Shown: one piece after another, positions 16,765 to 26,017 of the stretch
How positions within the stretch are numbered: the first letter of the stretch is position 1
How the letters are laid out: every line of letters begins with the position of its first letter
Assembly (NCBI GenBank): GCA_001986395.2
Contig: MQVO02000097.1
Span: 1 to 36,864 of the forward strand
Source of the DNA: Irpex lacteus
Taxonomy: Eukaryota > Basidiomycota > Agaricomycetes > Polyporales > Irpicaceae
DNA length: 36,864 nucleotides
Direction: 5' to 3'
Program-made: the position numbers and the translations under genes
The notes under the pieces: generated by a model
Seen by the model: only the letters and a program-made list of their open reading frames with translations
What the model was told of the DNA's origin: nothing
The model's database searches: none

Positions 16765-18470
16765 TTTAACGAAAGAATTTAATTTTGGTTCCGATTTAAC
16801 GTTATTCAGTAGTCTAAGACATGCAAATCTTTTTTCTTCGAAATTAATATTAGAAGAAAAGGTGTAAAGGTGAGTAATATAAGTTTAGATACCCTAAAGT
16901 CTTCTTAGATAGGAGATATTTCTTAAATTTTTAATTTAAGAGAAATAATTAGCTATTTTTATTAATAAAGGAAATTTTCCGCTTTAGGATTCGATTTATT
17001 TTGATTAGGTTGTTGGTATGGGTAATGGCCTACCAAGCCTACGATCGAAAGCTATGCTTGAAAGAGCCTCTAGCCACATTGGGAATGGAATCTCCCTAGT
17101 AGAGTTATCTACCAGCAGTCAAGAATATTAGTCAATGCTCGAAAGAGTGAACTAGCTAACTGAAATCACTTTAGAAGTGATAACGTAAGGGAAAATAATG
17201 ATATTACCTTACTATAAGTGTTGTCCAAATCTGGTGCCAGAAGACTCGGTAAGGCCAGGAACGCGAACGTTAGTCATCTTAAACAGGCGTAAAGGGTGAG
17301 TAGGCAACTTTAAAATTCTAATTTTTTAAAATAGCAAATAAAAAGAGGAAAAGTAGAAGATAGAATCTAGTATAGGAAAAATAAAATCGAGAATAAAGGT
17401 TAAAATCTGCAGTAAACTCGATAGAATACTAAAGGCGAAGGCATTTTTCCAATAAAGATTGACGCTGAGGAACGAAGGATAGGGCAAGAATCAGGATTAG
17501 ATACCCTGGTACTCCTTTCTGTCAACAATGAATGGTAGTCACTAAAAAATATTAGTGTCAATGTTAACACGTTAACCATTCCGCCTTGTGAGTACGATTG
17601 CAAAATTGAAAACAAAAAAAATTAGTCGGTCTCGAAGCAAACGAAGTGAAGCATGTTATTTAATGCGATAATCCGCGTAAAATCTTACCAGTTCTTGCAT
17701 ATGAAAATCTAAATCTATCTACCTAACCCAAAAAACTAGGAATTAGAAATAATTCTAACTAGTTTTTTTGGGGATTTTTAGAAATAAAAACAAAGGATAG
17801 ACAAGAAATTAAGATGAGTAAATACAGGTGTTGCATGGCTGTCGTCAGTCCGTGTCTTGAGAAGTTAGGTTAACTCCACTAAACGGACGAAATCCCTGAT
17901 GTTAATTTTTACTTAACATACAAATGGTATCGATAGGATTCCATTTTGGGGCTAAGACAAGTCGTTATGGCCCTCATGAACTGGGCTATAGACGTGCCAC
18001 AAAGACTAAACAAAATGATGCAATACCCTCTCGAAATTAATTTATCTATATTTATAGATCAGGTTAATTTGTTGCTTTTTCTTATTCTTTTTTTTATTAA
18101 GAAGAATAAGGTATAGTAATTTGAGAATTAGGAGGAGCTAATCATCAAATATAGTCATATATATGAATATGTCAGATTGTCACCTGTAACTCGGTGGCAT
18201 GAAGAAGGAATTTCGAGTAATCGTTGAAAATTACGCAACGGTGAAGTGTTAATTCGGGATGAACTAACCGTCTGTCGCTGGGAAGGAGCTTGGGTTCAAG
18301 GAAACTGATGAGTATTTATTATTTTTTCTTAGGTTTTAGTTTTAATATTTTTTAGTAAATTTATATTTAAAACACCTAGTTAATAATTTTGTCTATAAAG
18401 TGAATTAACTTGGGTAACATCTCAAAAGTCATAGCAAGGTAGCTGTACTGGAAAGTGTAGCTGGATAATA
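16765..18470 (+). rRNA. rns: Small-subunit ribosomal RNA
   Basis: SSU landmarks appear in order: 5' region TTGGTTCCGATTTAACG (~16785), the 530 loop GTGCCAGAAGACTCGGTAA (~17233), AAACAGGCGTAAAGGGTGAG (~17281), GATTAGATACCCTGGTA (~17497), the AACCGC-equivalent segment ~17660-17690, GTTGCATGGCTGTCGTCAG (~17831), GGCCCTCATGAACTGGGC (~17969), and the 3' end AAGGTAGCTGTACTGGAAAG (~18436-18455). The gene is intronless but has AT-rich expansions near 17310-17400, 18050-18110 and 18310-18400. A full dispersed palindrome sits inside at 17727-17773, in the variable part just before the GTTGCATGGCTGTCGTC block, where an extra hairpin could be tolerated. Ends are approximate. Confidence 0.95.
17727..17773. 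repeat. Dispersed palindrome inside rns, copy 16
   Basis: ACCCAAAAAACTAGG...CTAGTTTTTTTGGGG with the common core AATTAGAAATAATTCTAA, identical in core to copies at 18961 and 19086. It would add a ~20-bp hairpin to the mature rRNA unless removed. Confidence 0.92.
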
Positions 18471-18960
18471 AATTTATTTATACCCCCTTTGTACTTAAAG
18501 AAAAATAATTAAATAATATATCTAAATCTTAATACTTAGATAAAATAGATTTACTACTTTACTAAATTAAATTACTACTACAGTTGAAACAGTTGGAGTA
18601 CAAGCTGTTTGGTTTAGAATAATTAGTTTTATGGGGGAGGGTCTCTAAGGTACTGATAGTTAAAGCTACTACTGATGAGGAGTTCCTTAGAATATCTATA
18701 ATATTTATATAGATCAGGAAAATAATAAAATTAAAGAAAGTAGAGTAAGTACTTTTCACCTAAAAAGGAAAATTAAATAAAATAAATAAAACAATAAATA
18801 AAATGATTAAAGAGTATTCTATAATCTTAAATTGTTCTCCCATTTTATTTAGTCACAGAGTTCCGTAATAGATTAATTTAGTAAATATAAATTTATTCGG
18901 GCTGCTATATTCTTATAATAAAACTTTTCTAGGATAAAATTAAGTTAATAATAGTATAAC

Positions 18961-19008
18961 ACCCAAAAAACTAGGAATTAGAAATAATTCTAACTAGTTT
19001 TTTTGGGG
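18961..19008. repeat. Dispersed palindrome, copy 17
   Basis: ACCCAAAAAACTAGG...CTAGTTTTTTTGGGG; core identical to the rns copy. Confidence 0.9.
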
Positions 19009-19085
19009 AACTTATTAAAAATATAAAAATATAAAAAGAGTTTGTAGTAGCTGTAGTATGGAATAACCCTCCGAATATTCCTATA

Positions 19086-19132
19086 CCCAAAAAACTAGGA
19101 ATTAGAAATAATTCTAACTAGTTTTTTTGGGG
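19086..19132. repeat. Dispersed palindrome, copy 18
   Basis: ACCCAAAAAACTAGG...CTAGTTTTTTTGGGG; core identical to copies 16 and 17. Confidence 0.9.
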
Positions 19133-19345
19133 ATTTGGCTAAAAATAAAAGAGATAAATTATCATAGACTATAAAAACGGAGATAAGCAAGATAGTAATT
19201 GTTGCTCTTGAATACAATATAGATTCTTTAAATTAAGAAAAGATTATTAAAAGAGTGTATACTGTCTAATATTATTTTATAAAGACTTTGTAAGAGATAA
19301 AGTGTTAATTTATCTAGTTAGTTTTTATACCTAAACATGATGATT

Positions 19346-19376
19346 CCCAAAAAAAAACTAGGAATTATAAATAATT
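19346..19376. repeat. Half-palindrome at the left edge of the RT segment, copy 19
   Basis: TCCCAAAAAAAAACTAGGAATTATAAATAATT, then abruptly the GC-richer TTTCCGAAACTTTCG. The palindrome's right half is missing, which marks the left junction of the distinct 19376-22945 segment. Confidence 0.85.
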
Positions 19377-20019
19377 TTTCCGAAACTTTCGTCCAGGCCC
19401 TCGCGGTTATTATGAACACGGCAATTCTTGTTTAGAGCTACGAGTTACCTTGACTCGTCCGAGGTGATTTTCTTTGTCCCTCTACTTGCGTAGATTAAGG
19501 GAGTTAACTCAAACTCCACAGTTGCCATAGATTCCTTCAATTTTTTTCGAAATTGAACTTACTGTTGTAGGACGGGAAGGTACTCGCCGACACCACACTC
19601 CGAAGAGAGGGCCGCACTGCTTTTGTAATGTTACAACGGGCTTTCACCGGAGATTCCCTGTCCAAGGTAAATAAAATTGTGAATTACAATTATGTCTTAT
19701 TTAGTTTTTTTTCTTAATCTTCCATGATAACCGGATGCCAGAGCACTACATCAATTAAGAGGTGGTTTAAAAAACTCACTCCCAGTTGGCTTGTACTTGC
19801 AATGCCTCTAATGTAGATAGTTCCAATAGTACTGATCTCCTTCCTGAAGGACAAGCCCGAGTAAAGGAGGGTCTAGAGGGATCTACATGTTAAAAACAAG
19901 GACTTATTTAACAAGTACCTGGGTAATCTTTACTTAAATCGGAGCAAGGCGATTTAAATAATACCTTTGTGTAAAATTAGATTATGATAACGACTAATCA
20001 ATACGTCTTAAACAGATTG
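19377..20019 (-). ncRNA. Structured, GC-richer RNA-like region downstream of the reverse transcriptase
   Basis: On the minus strand, downstream of the RT stop, ~640 nt visibly richer in G+C contain many short hairpins: CTAC-GCAA-GTAG (GNRA loop), ACGAGT-CAAGGTA-ACTCGT, TTCAATTT...AAATTGAA, TCCTTC-AG-GAAGGA, and the GGTGAAAGCCC segment. It has no long ORF and matches no rRNA landmark I know. A group II intron domain V (AGC...GAAA...) is not convincingly present. It could be the RNA moiety of the element that encodes the RT, for example a retroplasmid-like 3' region or a highly derived group II intron. Confidence 0.45.
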
Positions 20020-22275
20020 TTACATTAGACCTAAGTAAATTATATCGATGTTTATAAAATTAATTACAAAATCGACTATAATATCCAGATTATTCATGGC
20101 TAATAAAGTACTTTGTAGAATTAATATTTCTGGGATAGTTAATCCTAACACTGGTGTTGAATTATATCCTTCTAATATTAATTGATTTGAGATATAATGA
20201 GGATCCTGAATAGAATCGTTTATATATCCTCTACTTTCCATTAAATAACTTAGAATTGAATCTGATTCTCCTGTTACTAATACTATCATTATTCAAATTA
20301 TCGTTACTATTATGATGCTTAGAATTGTTAGTAGAAGTTGACCTTTCCAACTTAATAGCCAGATTGAGATCGGAGTCATTGGTATTGGACTTGCTTGAGT
20401 ATGATATCCTCTGGAATAAGGTGTCATCCAAGGTCCTTTTCTCAATGGGTTAATGTATTTTTCTCTATTAGAGTTTACAAAGTGTTTCCATACTTGAACA
20501 TTTCCGTGATAGCTTAATAGGGCTGATATTGCTATACTTGTACTATTAAAGACTGTTAATTCAACTTTGTCCGGTTTCTCTGACTCATATTGAGACCAAG
20601 TTCCCTTTTTAAAGCTGTATTCAAAATCTTGTTCTATTTGGCTTATGTCAATTGTTCCATTATATATTCTGCTGCTTACGAATCCTAAATATTTGCTGTT
20701 GAACCATTCCTGAAAATCAGGTGTTAATTCTGGTTGATGAATTGAAGTTGTTGATTGCTTCATATCATAGATTACTGCTTCTTGGATTAGAGCGTAATCC
20801 TCAAAGACAAATACTTTGGGTGTTCTTGTCGCTGTTTCTAAAATCCCATCTTGTGCCATTTGTAGATTTAACTGTTCACCTGTTAAAAGGTTTCTGGGTA
20901 TAAATCTTTTTCCTAAAAATTTTAGACTTGTTAGCCATTCTCCATTTCTTTTGATCCATTGACTTTTTAATGCATTCAATTTAATACCTGAACTTGCGGG
21001 AAAACTTAGAATTTCTTCTGGATTTTCCACATCGTACAAGATACCATCATCGGCATATTGTACTAAAGTGGGGCATTTCAATAGAGTGGCATGTAAAGCT
21101 ATGCTGGATAACAACGGAGATAGAGGAGATCCTTGTGGTACTCCTCTTAGGAATTCAAAATTAGCTAAACGGGGTTCAAAGATCAATTGCAAATGATAGA
21201 ATAGTTTCCCTAGAATATAAAGTAAAGGATTAGATAATTCTAATCTTTGATTTGTGTAGTAATGGATTACATCTTCGTAGTGTTCTTGATTATTTAACCA
21301 AGTTGGAAAGCTTACTCCTGGGGGAGCATCTGACTGTTCACTTTTCGGCAGACTTCTACTCATTACATCAATCATTTTCAATAATTCTTCAGGTAATCCT
21401 ATCGATTCTAATATCTGATTTAAATAGGTTAGATTTATGGTATCAAAGAATGATTTTAAGTCAAATTCATAAATATTGTTGGATACTAGTACCTCAGAAT
21501 GGATTTGTTTCCATGCTGTGTCTGTTCCTCTTCCGGGCCAGAATCCATGTTGGTTTGGACTTTGGTATGGACCAAAGTAGATTATCATTATTAGGTTTAA
21601 TCCGTGTAACAATACTCTCCAGTGAGGGGCTGGTACTCCTAATGGTCTAAAACCTTTCTCTAGATTGTTTACATCTTTAAGGATGTACAATCTTTTGAAG
21701 TCAATTGGCTGTAATTTTCCATTTGTCAAATCTTTAGCTAATTGTGCGGTTTCTTTCAGGATTCTTAGTACCTTCTTAAAATGTAATGTTCTATGCCAAT
21801 TTCTAAACACATGATGAAAACAAGCTACCTGAAATGTATAACTATTTAAAAGGTATTTTGCTATGATCCAGAATACTTGAGGATTTTCTCTGTGTTTTCT
21901 TAATCTATTCAACTGATGATTAATATATCTATTAATGTTTTTATTAGTGTGAATTTCGATTTCGAATTGAGGAGATTTCTCTCTTTTCAAGATTCCTTTG
22001 GCTAAGAAAATTGGATGATAATTAGATAGCCATTTGATTTTGAACTTAGAAACGTTTGGTAATGGTTTGTATGGTTGTACTTCCTCTTCAGACTGTTTAT
22101 TCAAAGATATCACCTCTTTAGTACCAAGGTAACTAAAAAGAGAAGTTAGGGATTGGGTTAGAAGTCTACCCAGTAAATGGATAAACCTTACCTGATAACT
22201 TCTGAAACTTGTGAACGTTACGATCACTAAATCCCATAGGTTAGATAACAAGGTCATGATTGATTGAATTTTCAT
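20020..22275 (-). CDS. Reverse transcriptase, 751 residues, free-standing, with one in-frame TGA
   Basis: ATG at 22275-22273. RT blocks lie in order: FRPLGVPAP (209-217), NQHGFWPGRGT (241-251), RT3 EFDLKSFFDTI (270-280), RT4 GVPQGSPLSPLLSSI (378-392), the active-site box QYADDGILY (406-414), GIKLNALKSQ (430-439) and LKFLGKRF (451-458). The three catalytic aspartates (D272 and the D409-D410 pair) are present. A TGA at codon 661 (20293-20295) is followed in the same frame by 90 more codons to TAA at 20020, so under code 4 the protein is 751 residues. The first ~150 residues and the last ~250 have no recognised domain; a maturase X domain or HNH/En domain is not evident. The RT3-RT4 spacing (~98 residues) is long. 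It has a weak N-terminal and a stronger C-terminal hydrophobic stretch (about 640-665). Compared with cob it is G+C-richer and uses C-ending codons, which suggests a foreign origin. It could be a retroplasmid-type or group II-derived RT. Confidence 0.85.
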
Positions 22276-22504
22276 TTTCTTAAGAATTTTTACAGTTTAC
22301 TTACCTTTCCTTCGAGAATTTTTAAGTTTGATATTAAGACTTATTGATACTTAAATACTTAAAGTGACTGAAGAAATTTCCCTTAAAAGGCACCCGTACG
22401 GGGAATAGTTAAACCGACACAGAGCCGTTAAACCTATCTGTTTTCATTGTATATATTCTTTCAACAACTACACATCATTTAGAAATCGACTAAAGGGACC
22501 ACTT
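22276..22504 (-). other. 5' flank of the RT gene with CCCGTACGGG palindrome
   Basis: The minus-strand leader contains the perfect 10-bp palindrome CCCGTACGGG (~22395-22404) and a near-repeat GTTTAAC separated by GGCTCTGTGTCG. G+C is higher than in surrounding mtDNA. It may be the 5' structured part of the RT element, and no promoter can be named. Confidence 0.4.
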
Positions 22505-22942
22505 TTGCAGGTTTCTTTGGAAAGCTGGAAGCTGGGTTTAGATGATAATCTAAAGGTACGATCCAAATCAGAGGCTAAGCAAAGCTTTCTCACTTTATAT
22601 ATATTGAAATCTCAGCTTGATTTGTCTTATTTTATTTTTACATTTAAAATAAGGTTGTGGTTCCTCCTTAGATTAGGTTCTATAAGTAGAACTAGTAGTC
22701 AAGATACTATTCAAGGCCTAGATGATTCGGTGTTAAATACACCTAGACAAAGAAGATGGTAAATAACTCATCCTAGAGTGGTAAGTGAACCTACTCCAAC
22801 TAGATGGGATATGGTCCATAATCCGGCAAATCCTATGTAGGCTTTAAATGCTCATGATAGAAGATATAGATTGTTGTTCGCAGCCAGACATGAAGCTTTG
22901 TTAGACCAGATTGTGGATAATATTATAAACCCATTTAATTAA
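22505..22942 (+). pseudogene. Decayed ORF of unknown function facing away from the RT
   Basis: One forward frame reads through ISRTSSQDTIQGLDDSVLN, a TAA (22760-22762), THPRVVSEPTPTRWDMVHNP, a TAG (~22838) and HDRRYRLLFAARHEALLDQI, ending NPFN-TAA. Only two stops break a compositionally protein-like 145-codon frame, so it is a young pseudogene. I do not recognise the family. Its composition matches the RT segment, suggesting it is the second gene of the same integrated element. Confidence 0.5.
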
Positions 22943-23065
22943 TTATTATATTTTAGATAAATTAAAAACTTCTTGTAAATACCCCAACTCATCTTACGAT
23001 AAAACTATTAAAATTAGTAGCCTGAAGTTACCCCTTGTTAGTTAATTTAAAAAAAAATTTTTTTA

Positions 23066-23139
23066 CTGAGTTGACCAGATTCGAACTGATATTATTCACT
23101 ACCAAAAAATGACGTTCTGCCAAATTAAACTACAACTCA
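23066..23139 (-). tRNA. trnQ(uug): tRNA-Gln (UUG)
   Basis: Acceptor TGAGTTG/CAACTCA, anticodon stem TCATT/AGTGA around TTTTGGT (anticodon TTG), T loop TTCGAAT. It lies between the RT segment and the right arm of the inverted repeat. Confidence 0.88.
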
Positions 23140-23217
23140 TTTACTCCTTTCCCTTTTTAAACAAATACCAACACCCCCCATTATAAAAATAAAAAGGCAT
23201 AAAGAAATTAAGAATAT

Positions 23218-23287
23218 AGTCTTTATCAGAATCGAACTGATACTTGCTACGTGAAGGGTAGCTGTACTGCCTTTATACAAAAAGACC
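23218..23287 (-). tRNA. trnE(uuc): tRNA-Glu (UUC), second copy
   Basis: Identical to 4242-4311, on the minus strand within the repeat arm. Confidence 0.9.
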
Positions 23288-23308
23288 CGGTCTTTATTTT
23301 ATTTCTAT

Positions 23309-23379
23309 TGCGGCATCAGGAATTGAACCTGCTCTAACAGCTCATGAGGCTATTGTGCCAACCTTTACACTATACCGCA
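23309..23379 (-). tRNA. trnM(cau): tRNA-Met (CAU), second copy
   Basis: Identical to 4150-4220, on the minus strand within the repeat arm. Confidence 0.9.
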
Positions 23380-23421
23380 TGTATGGACACTATCTTATTA
23401 TTAAGATTTTATTTTTGTTTT

Positions 23422-23503
23422 ACGAACAAAGAGACTTGAACTCTTAAGGGATATTCCCACTTCTACTTAAGAGAAGATTGTTTACCAATTTCAACATGTT
23501 CGT
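23422..23503 (-). tRNA. trnL(uaa): tRNA-Leu (UAA), second copy
   Basis: Identical to 4026-4107, on the minus strand within the repeat arm. Confidence 0.92.
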
Positions 23504-23783
23504 TTCCTTTTTTTTAATTAAAAAAAAAGGGAGGGAAGGGCAAAATCTAATAATCTAATTATAATATTTTATTTTATTTAATTATAAGACTCTTTTTAAT
23601 TCTATTCTTTTATTAATACCCGGCTTTATTCTTAAATCCACAATCATCTTGTTTATTTTGGAGGATTAGCGTAAAGTAGAGTAAAGAAAGATAAGAACAG
23701 TTAAAATGTGACACCCAAAGAACAATTCATCTGTTTCTTCAATAGCACCTTCTATCTTTTTAGGACAGTTATTCAATTTATTA

Positions 23784-23840
23784 CCCCAAAAAACTAGTTA
23801 GAATTAATTCATCCGGTAAAGCGACCCTAGTTTTTTGGGT
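23784..23840. repeat. Dispersed palindrome with asymmetric insert, copy 20
   Basis: ACCCCAAAAAACTAGTTAG...CCCTAGTTTTTTGGGT with the insert CATCCGGTAAAGCGAC in the loop. A related insert (ATCCAGCGAC) occurs in copy 30 at 36768. Confidence 0.85.
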
Positions 23841-24003
23841 TGAGTCGCTGAACAGCTATAGGTGTAGGTATATTATGAAATACATTGTTTCAACTAACTA
23901 GTACCCAACCAACACCTAGTGCAATAAATACTGTAACAGCTAGTGAAGTAGGAGATTTACTATTAGCTGATCCTATTTGTAAGCCTTTACTCCCCTTTAC
24001 GAA
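23827..24003 (-). pseudogene. Small membrane-protein ORF fragment (plasmid type)
   Basis: The minus-strand frame reads GSANSKSPTSLAVTVFIALG, then VGWVLVSWNNVFHNI, ending at TAG within palindrome copy 20. The W of VSW is TGA. One transmembrane helix. Similar in style to the ORF at 10969-11325. It has no start codon. Confidence 0.4.
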
Positions 24004-24035
24004 GTGCTAAATCAATTGATTTTAGATTCTGAGCT

Positions 24036-24085
24036 CCCCCCAAAAAAACTAGTTAGAATTAATTCTAATTCCTAGTTTTTTGGGG
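24036..24085. repeat. Dispersed palindrome, copy 21
   Basis: CCCCCCAAAAAAACTAG...CTAGTTTTTTGGGG; 5 bp upstream of a homing-endonuclease relic. Confidence 0.9.
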
Positions 24086-24089
24086 ATGT

Positions 24090-24236
24090 ATAGAAATTTT
24101 TAATAATAAACAACATCTTACAGATAAAGGGTTAAATGAAATAGTTTATTTAAAATCTATACTTAATTTATATAAGAGCAGCCGGACCGCCGGACTGATT
24201 GGATTTTTGCGGTTACTGACTTTAGCAGAAAAATAA
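24090..24236 (+). pseudogene. LAGLIDADG homing endonuclease C-terminal fragment
   Basis: The frame reads NNKQHLTDKGLNEIVYLKSI and then LNLYKS, the conserved KEHLT-x-GL-x-KI-x-x-KA-x-LN tail of LAGLIDADG_1 domains. About 25 unrelated codons follow to TAA. It starts directly after palindrome copy 21. Confidence 0.65.
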
Positions 24237-25014
24237 AACAAATGCGTTACGAAGAAGCCTGCTTACAAAGTAATGGAAAAGAACTTGATGCCTTCCTTTT
24301 TTTTATAAAAAAAAAGGGAAGTAGAGAATGATATTGTGGATTTATTTGAAAAAAAACGGTGTGATTAGTAATGAGGATGCTAAAACAAGGAAACAGCAAA
24401 TAAAACGTAACGAATCCATGTGCCAGAATAATAGTAAAGAGATTAAATCTAAAATATTTAGCTCTTTAAAACAGTTAAATGATATACGTAACAACAGAAA
24501 ATAAGTATTAAGATAAAGCTATTGAAATTAATAGCCTTAATAAACCCCACCACCGTGGTGGGCGATAAATAATTTAATGTGTTACTAATTTTCTTTTTAT
24601 TTATTAAAATTTTAGAACCCCCTTTTTTGGCTACATAAGAATCTAAAGTTAATGAGACTCAATCTACTAAATCTGATGTGATTGTTCATCCTAGAGAAGA
24701 AGTTAAAACTGAGGGGAAGTTAATAGTGAAGCTAAATCAGAGGTTAAATTGAAGGTGAACAAATCGAAGAAACTTACAGAGTTGAACTACATCAAGTACG
24801 TGCGAGGGGAGTTCTTAAGCATAAGGTATTCTATCTAGACAGACACTAGATAAGAATAAAATTTTATTGGAAGGATAGCAAGTTCGCACCTGTTGATTCT
24901 TAGTGGTTTGGGCCACGGAAACCGTCTTATTCTAATGTAAACCCTAACCCACTTTCATACACTAGCCTCCCTTTATTTCCTTTTTATTAAAAAAGGGGTA
25001 AAGTATATTCAGTT
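24237..25014. other. Unassigned stretch with decayed protein-like frames
   Basis: A forward frame at about 24357-24503 (VISNEDAKTRKQQIKRNES) and another at about 24655-24960 (ESKVNETQSTKSDVIVHPRE, then EGEQIEETYRVELHQVRARG after frameshifts) look like former proteins, but no family is recognised. T/A-run hairpin at 24291-24320; CACCACCGTGGTG palindrome at about 24549. Confidence 0.4.
24291..24320. repeat. T-run/A-run hairpin
   Basis: CCTTCCTTTTTTTTT...AAAAAAAAAGGGAAG, a clamped copy of the second hairpin family. Confidence 0.75.
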
Positions 25015-25473
25015 TCAATAAAGGAATTAGTATGTGGGAACCCCATAGTTAAATTAAATACAACATTATCTCTATCATAACCTAATAATATACTAAATAT
25101 AGTTAAAATAGACAAAGGTATTGTCATATTAGTACTTTAATGTTTATGTCCATATAGACATTTATTCCCACGTGGATTATTATATAATGTTAAATATTAT
25201 ACTCTTAATGAATATATTGCTGTGAATGTAGCTGATGCTGTAGTAATATAAGACATATATATCCACATACAGTACAAATTCCATATAATGATTATAATTA
25301 TCTGAACTATAGTAACCTCTTAGACCAGGCAAAGGGATTAAAGGCTATTAACATAGTAGTATTACTAATTGATAAATATTCTATTAATACTCCAAATTTA
25401 CGCATATATTGAGTTTCTGACATATATAACCAGCTGACAGAAATAAAAATGCTTTAAAGAAAGCATGACAATA

Positions 25474-25520
25474 CCCCAAAAACACTAGTAATTATAAATA
25501 ATTCTAACTAGTTTTTTTGG
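25474..25520. repeat. Dispersed palindrome inside nad5 relic, copy 22
   Basis: ACCCCAAAAACACTAGT...CTAGTTTTTTTGG. On the minus strand it lies between SAYV... and HAFFKAF, about where ND5 has a short N-L-A-L-F-H-L-Y-C-like link. Confidence 0.85.
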
Positions 25521-25695
25521 AAGAAGAGAGATTACTAAAACATATGCACTTACCCTTATAGCTAACATCATCATGCTTAATTGAGAGATAATAGATAAAG
25601 CTATTACTCTTTTTATATCATTAAATACTACTGCTATTAAACCACTTATATATGTAGTAAACCCAGCTAATCATAATATAACTAATCATACCAAT

Positions 25696-25737
25696 AAAAA
25701 TACACTAGGAATTAGAAATAATTCTTAGCGTTTTTTT
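25696..25737. repeat. Dispersed palindrome, decayed, copy 23
   Basis: AAAAATACACTAGGAATTAG...TTCTTAGCGTTTTTTT: arms still pair through two changes. It truncates the nad5 relic. Confidence 0.7.
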
Positions 25738-25789
25738 ATTATTTTATTGTGTATACTTTTTTATAACTTTTTATTTTATTTATTCATTT

Positions 25790-25900
25790 GTTGAATCAGT
25801 TGTAGGTTTAGCTGATTTATCAGCACTAGGACTAGTAGATTCTGTCGCAGCTGGATTAGAGGTATCTGTAGTAGTGTTAGGTTTAGGTACAGAATCCTTA
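25790..25900 (-). pseudogene. Ser/Thr/Pro-rich ORF tail
   Basis: Minus-strand frame KPNTTTDTSNPAATESTSPS, then ADKSAKPTTDSTNE-stop. Its low-complexity composition resembles the linker of the plasmid-type ORF at 10969-11325. Fragment only. Confidence 0.3.
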
Positions 25901-25944
25901 TAGGCTTAATAAAAATAAAGAGATAATGGATTAAGAAATTTATT

Positions 25945-26017
25945 AGTATCTTATTGGACTCGAACCAATATAATATGTTTCGTAAACATATACTACTACC
26001 AATTAAGCTAAAGATAC
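25945..26017 (-). tRNA. trnR(acg): tRNA-Arg (ACG)
   Basis: Acceptor GTATCTT/AAGATAC, anticodon stem TATGT/ACATA around TTACGAA, T arm TTGG TTCGAGT CCAA. All arms pair. Confidence 0.92.

Larger units (their letters stand above)
18471..19375. other. Spacer after rns with three palindromes
   Basis: No gene. A short relic near 18583-18620 (TTVETVGVQAVWF) resembles the translated 139-bp repeat and may be a plasmid-type ORF tail. Palindromes lie at 18961, 19086 and 19346 (half). Confidence 0.55.
23180..23783. repeat. Inverted repeat, right arm (604 bp)
   Basis: Reverse complement of 3745-4349. The right edge stops exactly where palindrome copy 20 begins (23784), suggesting that the palindrome marks the recombination or insertion joint. 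Confidence 0.95.
25015..25740 (-). pseudogene. nad5 relic (minus strand) split by a palindrome
   Basis: The minus strand gives, in order, GFTTYISGLIAVVFNDIKRV and IALSIISQLSMMMLAIRVSA, then palindrome copy 22, then HAFFKAFLFLSAG, a frameshifted TQYMRKFGVLIEYLSISNTT, YITTASATFTAIYSLRV and PLSILTIFSILLGYDRD. This is the central proton-pumping part of ND5. At least three frameshifts and two TAA stops (after SLRV and in the NKCLYGHKH region) kill it. Two TGA codons in the first block read as Trp. The working nad5 must be elsewhere. Confidence 0.8.

Noticed and set aside
17400..17615. 71-codon minus-strand ORF
   Set aside because: It lies wholly inside rns on the opposite strand.
19377..19700. 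Inverted rRNA fragment
   Set aside because: It looks rRNA-like because it is GC-richer and structured, but none of the conserved SSU or LSU blocks appear on either strand.
20721..21650. Plus-strand ORFs of 60 and 132 codons
   Set aside because: Antisense shadows of the reverse transcriptase gene.
22390..22435. Group II intron domain V at CCCGTACGGG/GAGCCG
   Set aside because: Pieces resemble domain V, but the 34-nt stem with GAAA loop and AGC triad does not assemble on either strand.
19376..22945. LTR retrotransposon
   Set aside because: No long terminal repeats, gag, protease or integrase; the RT motifs are of the group II/retroplasmid kind.
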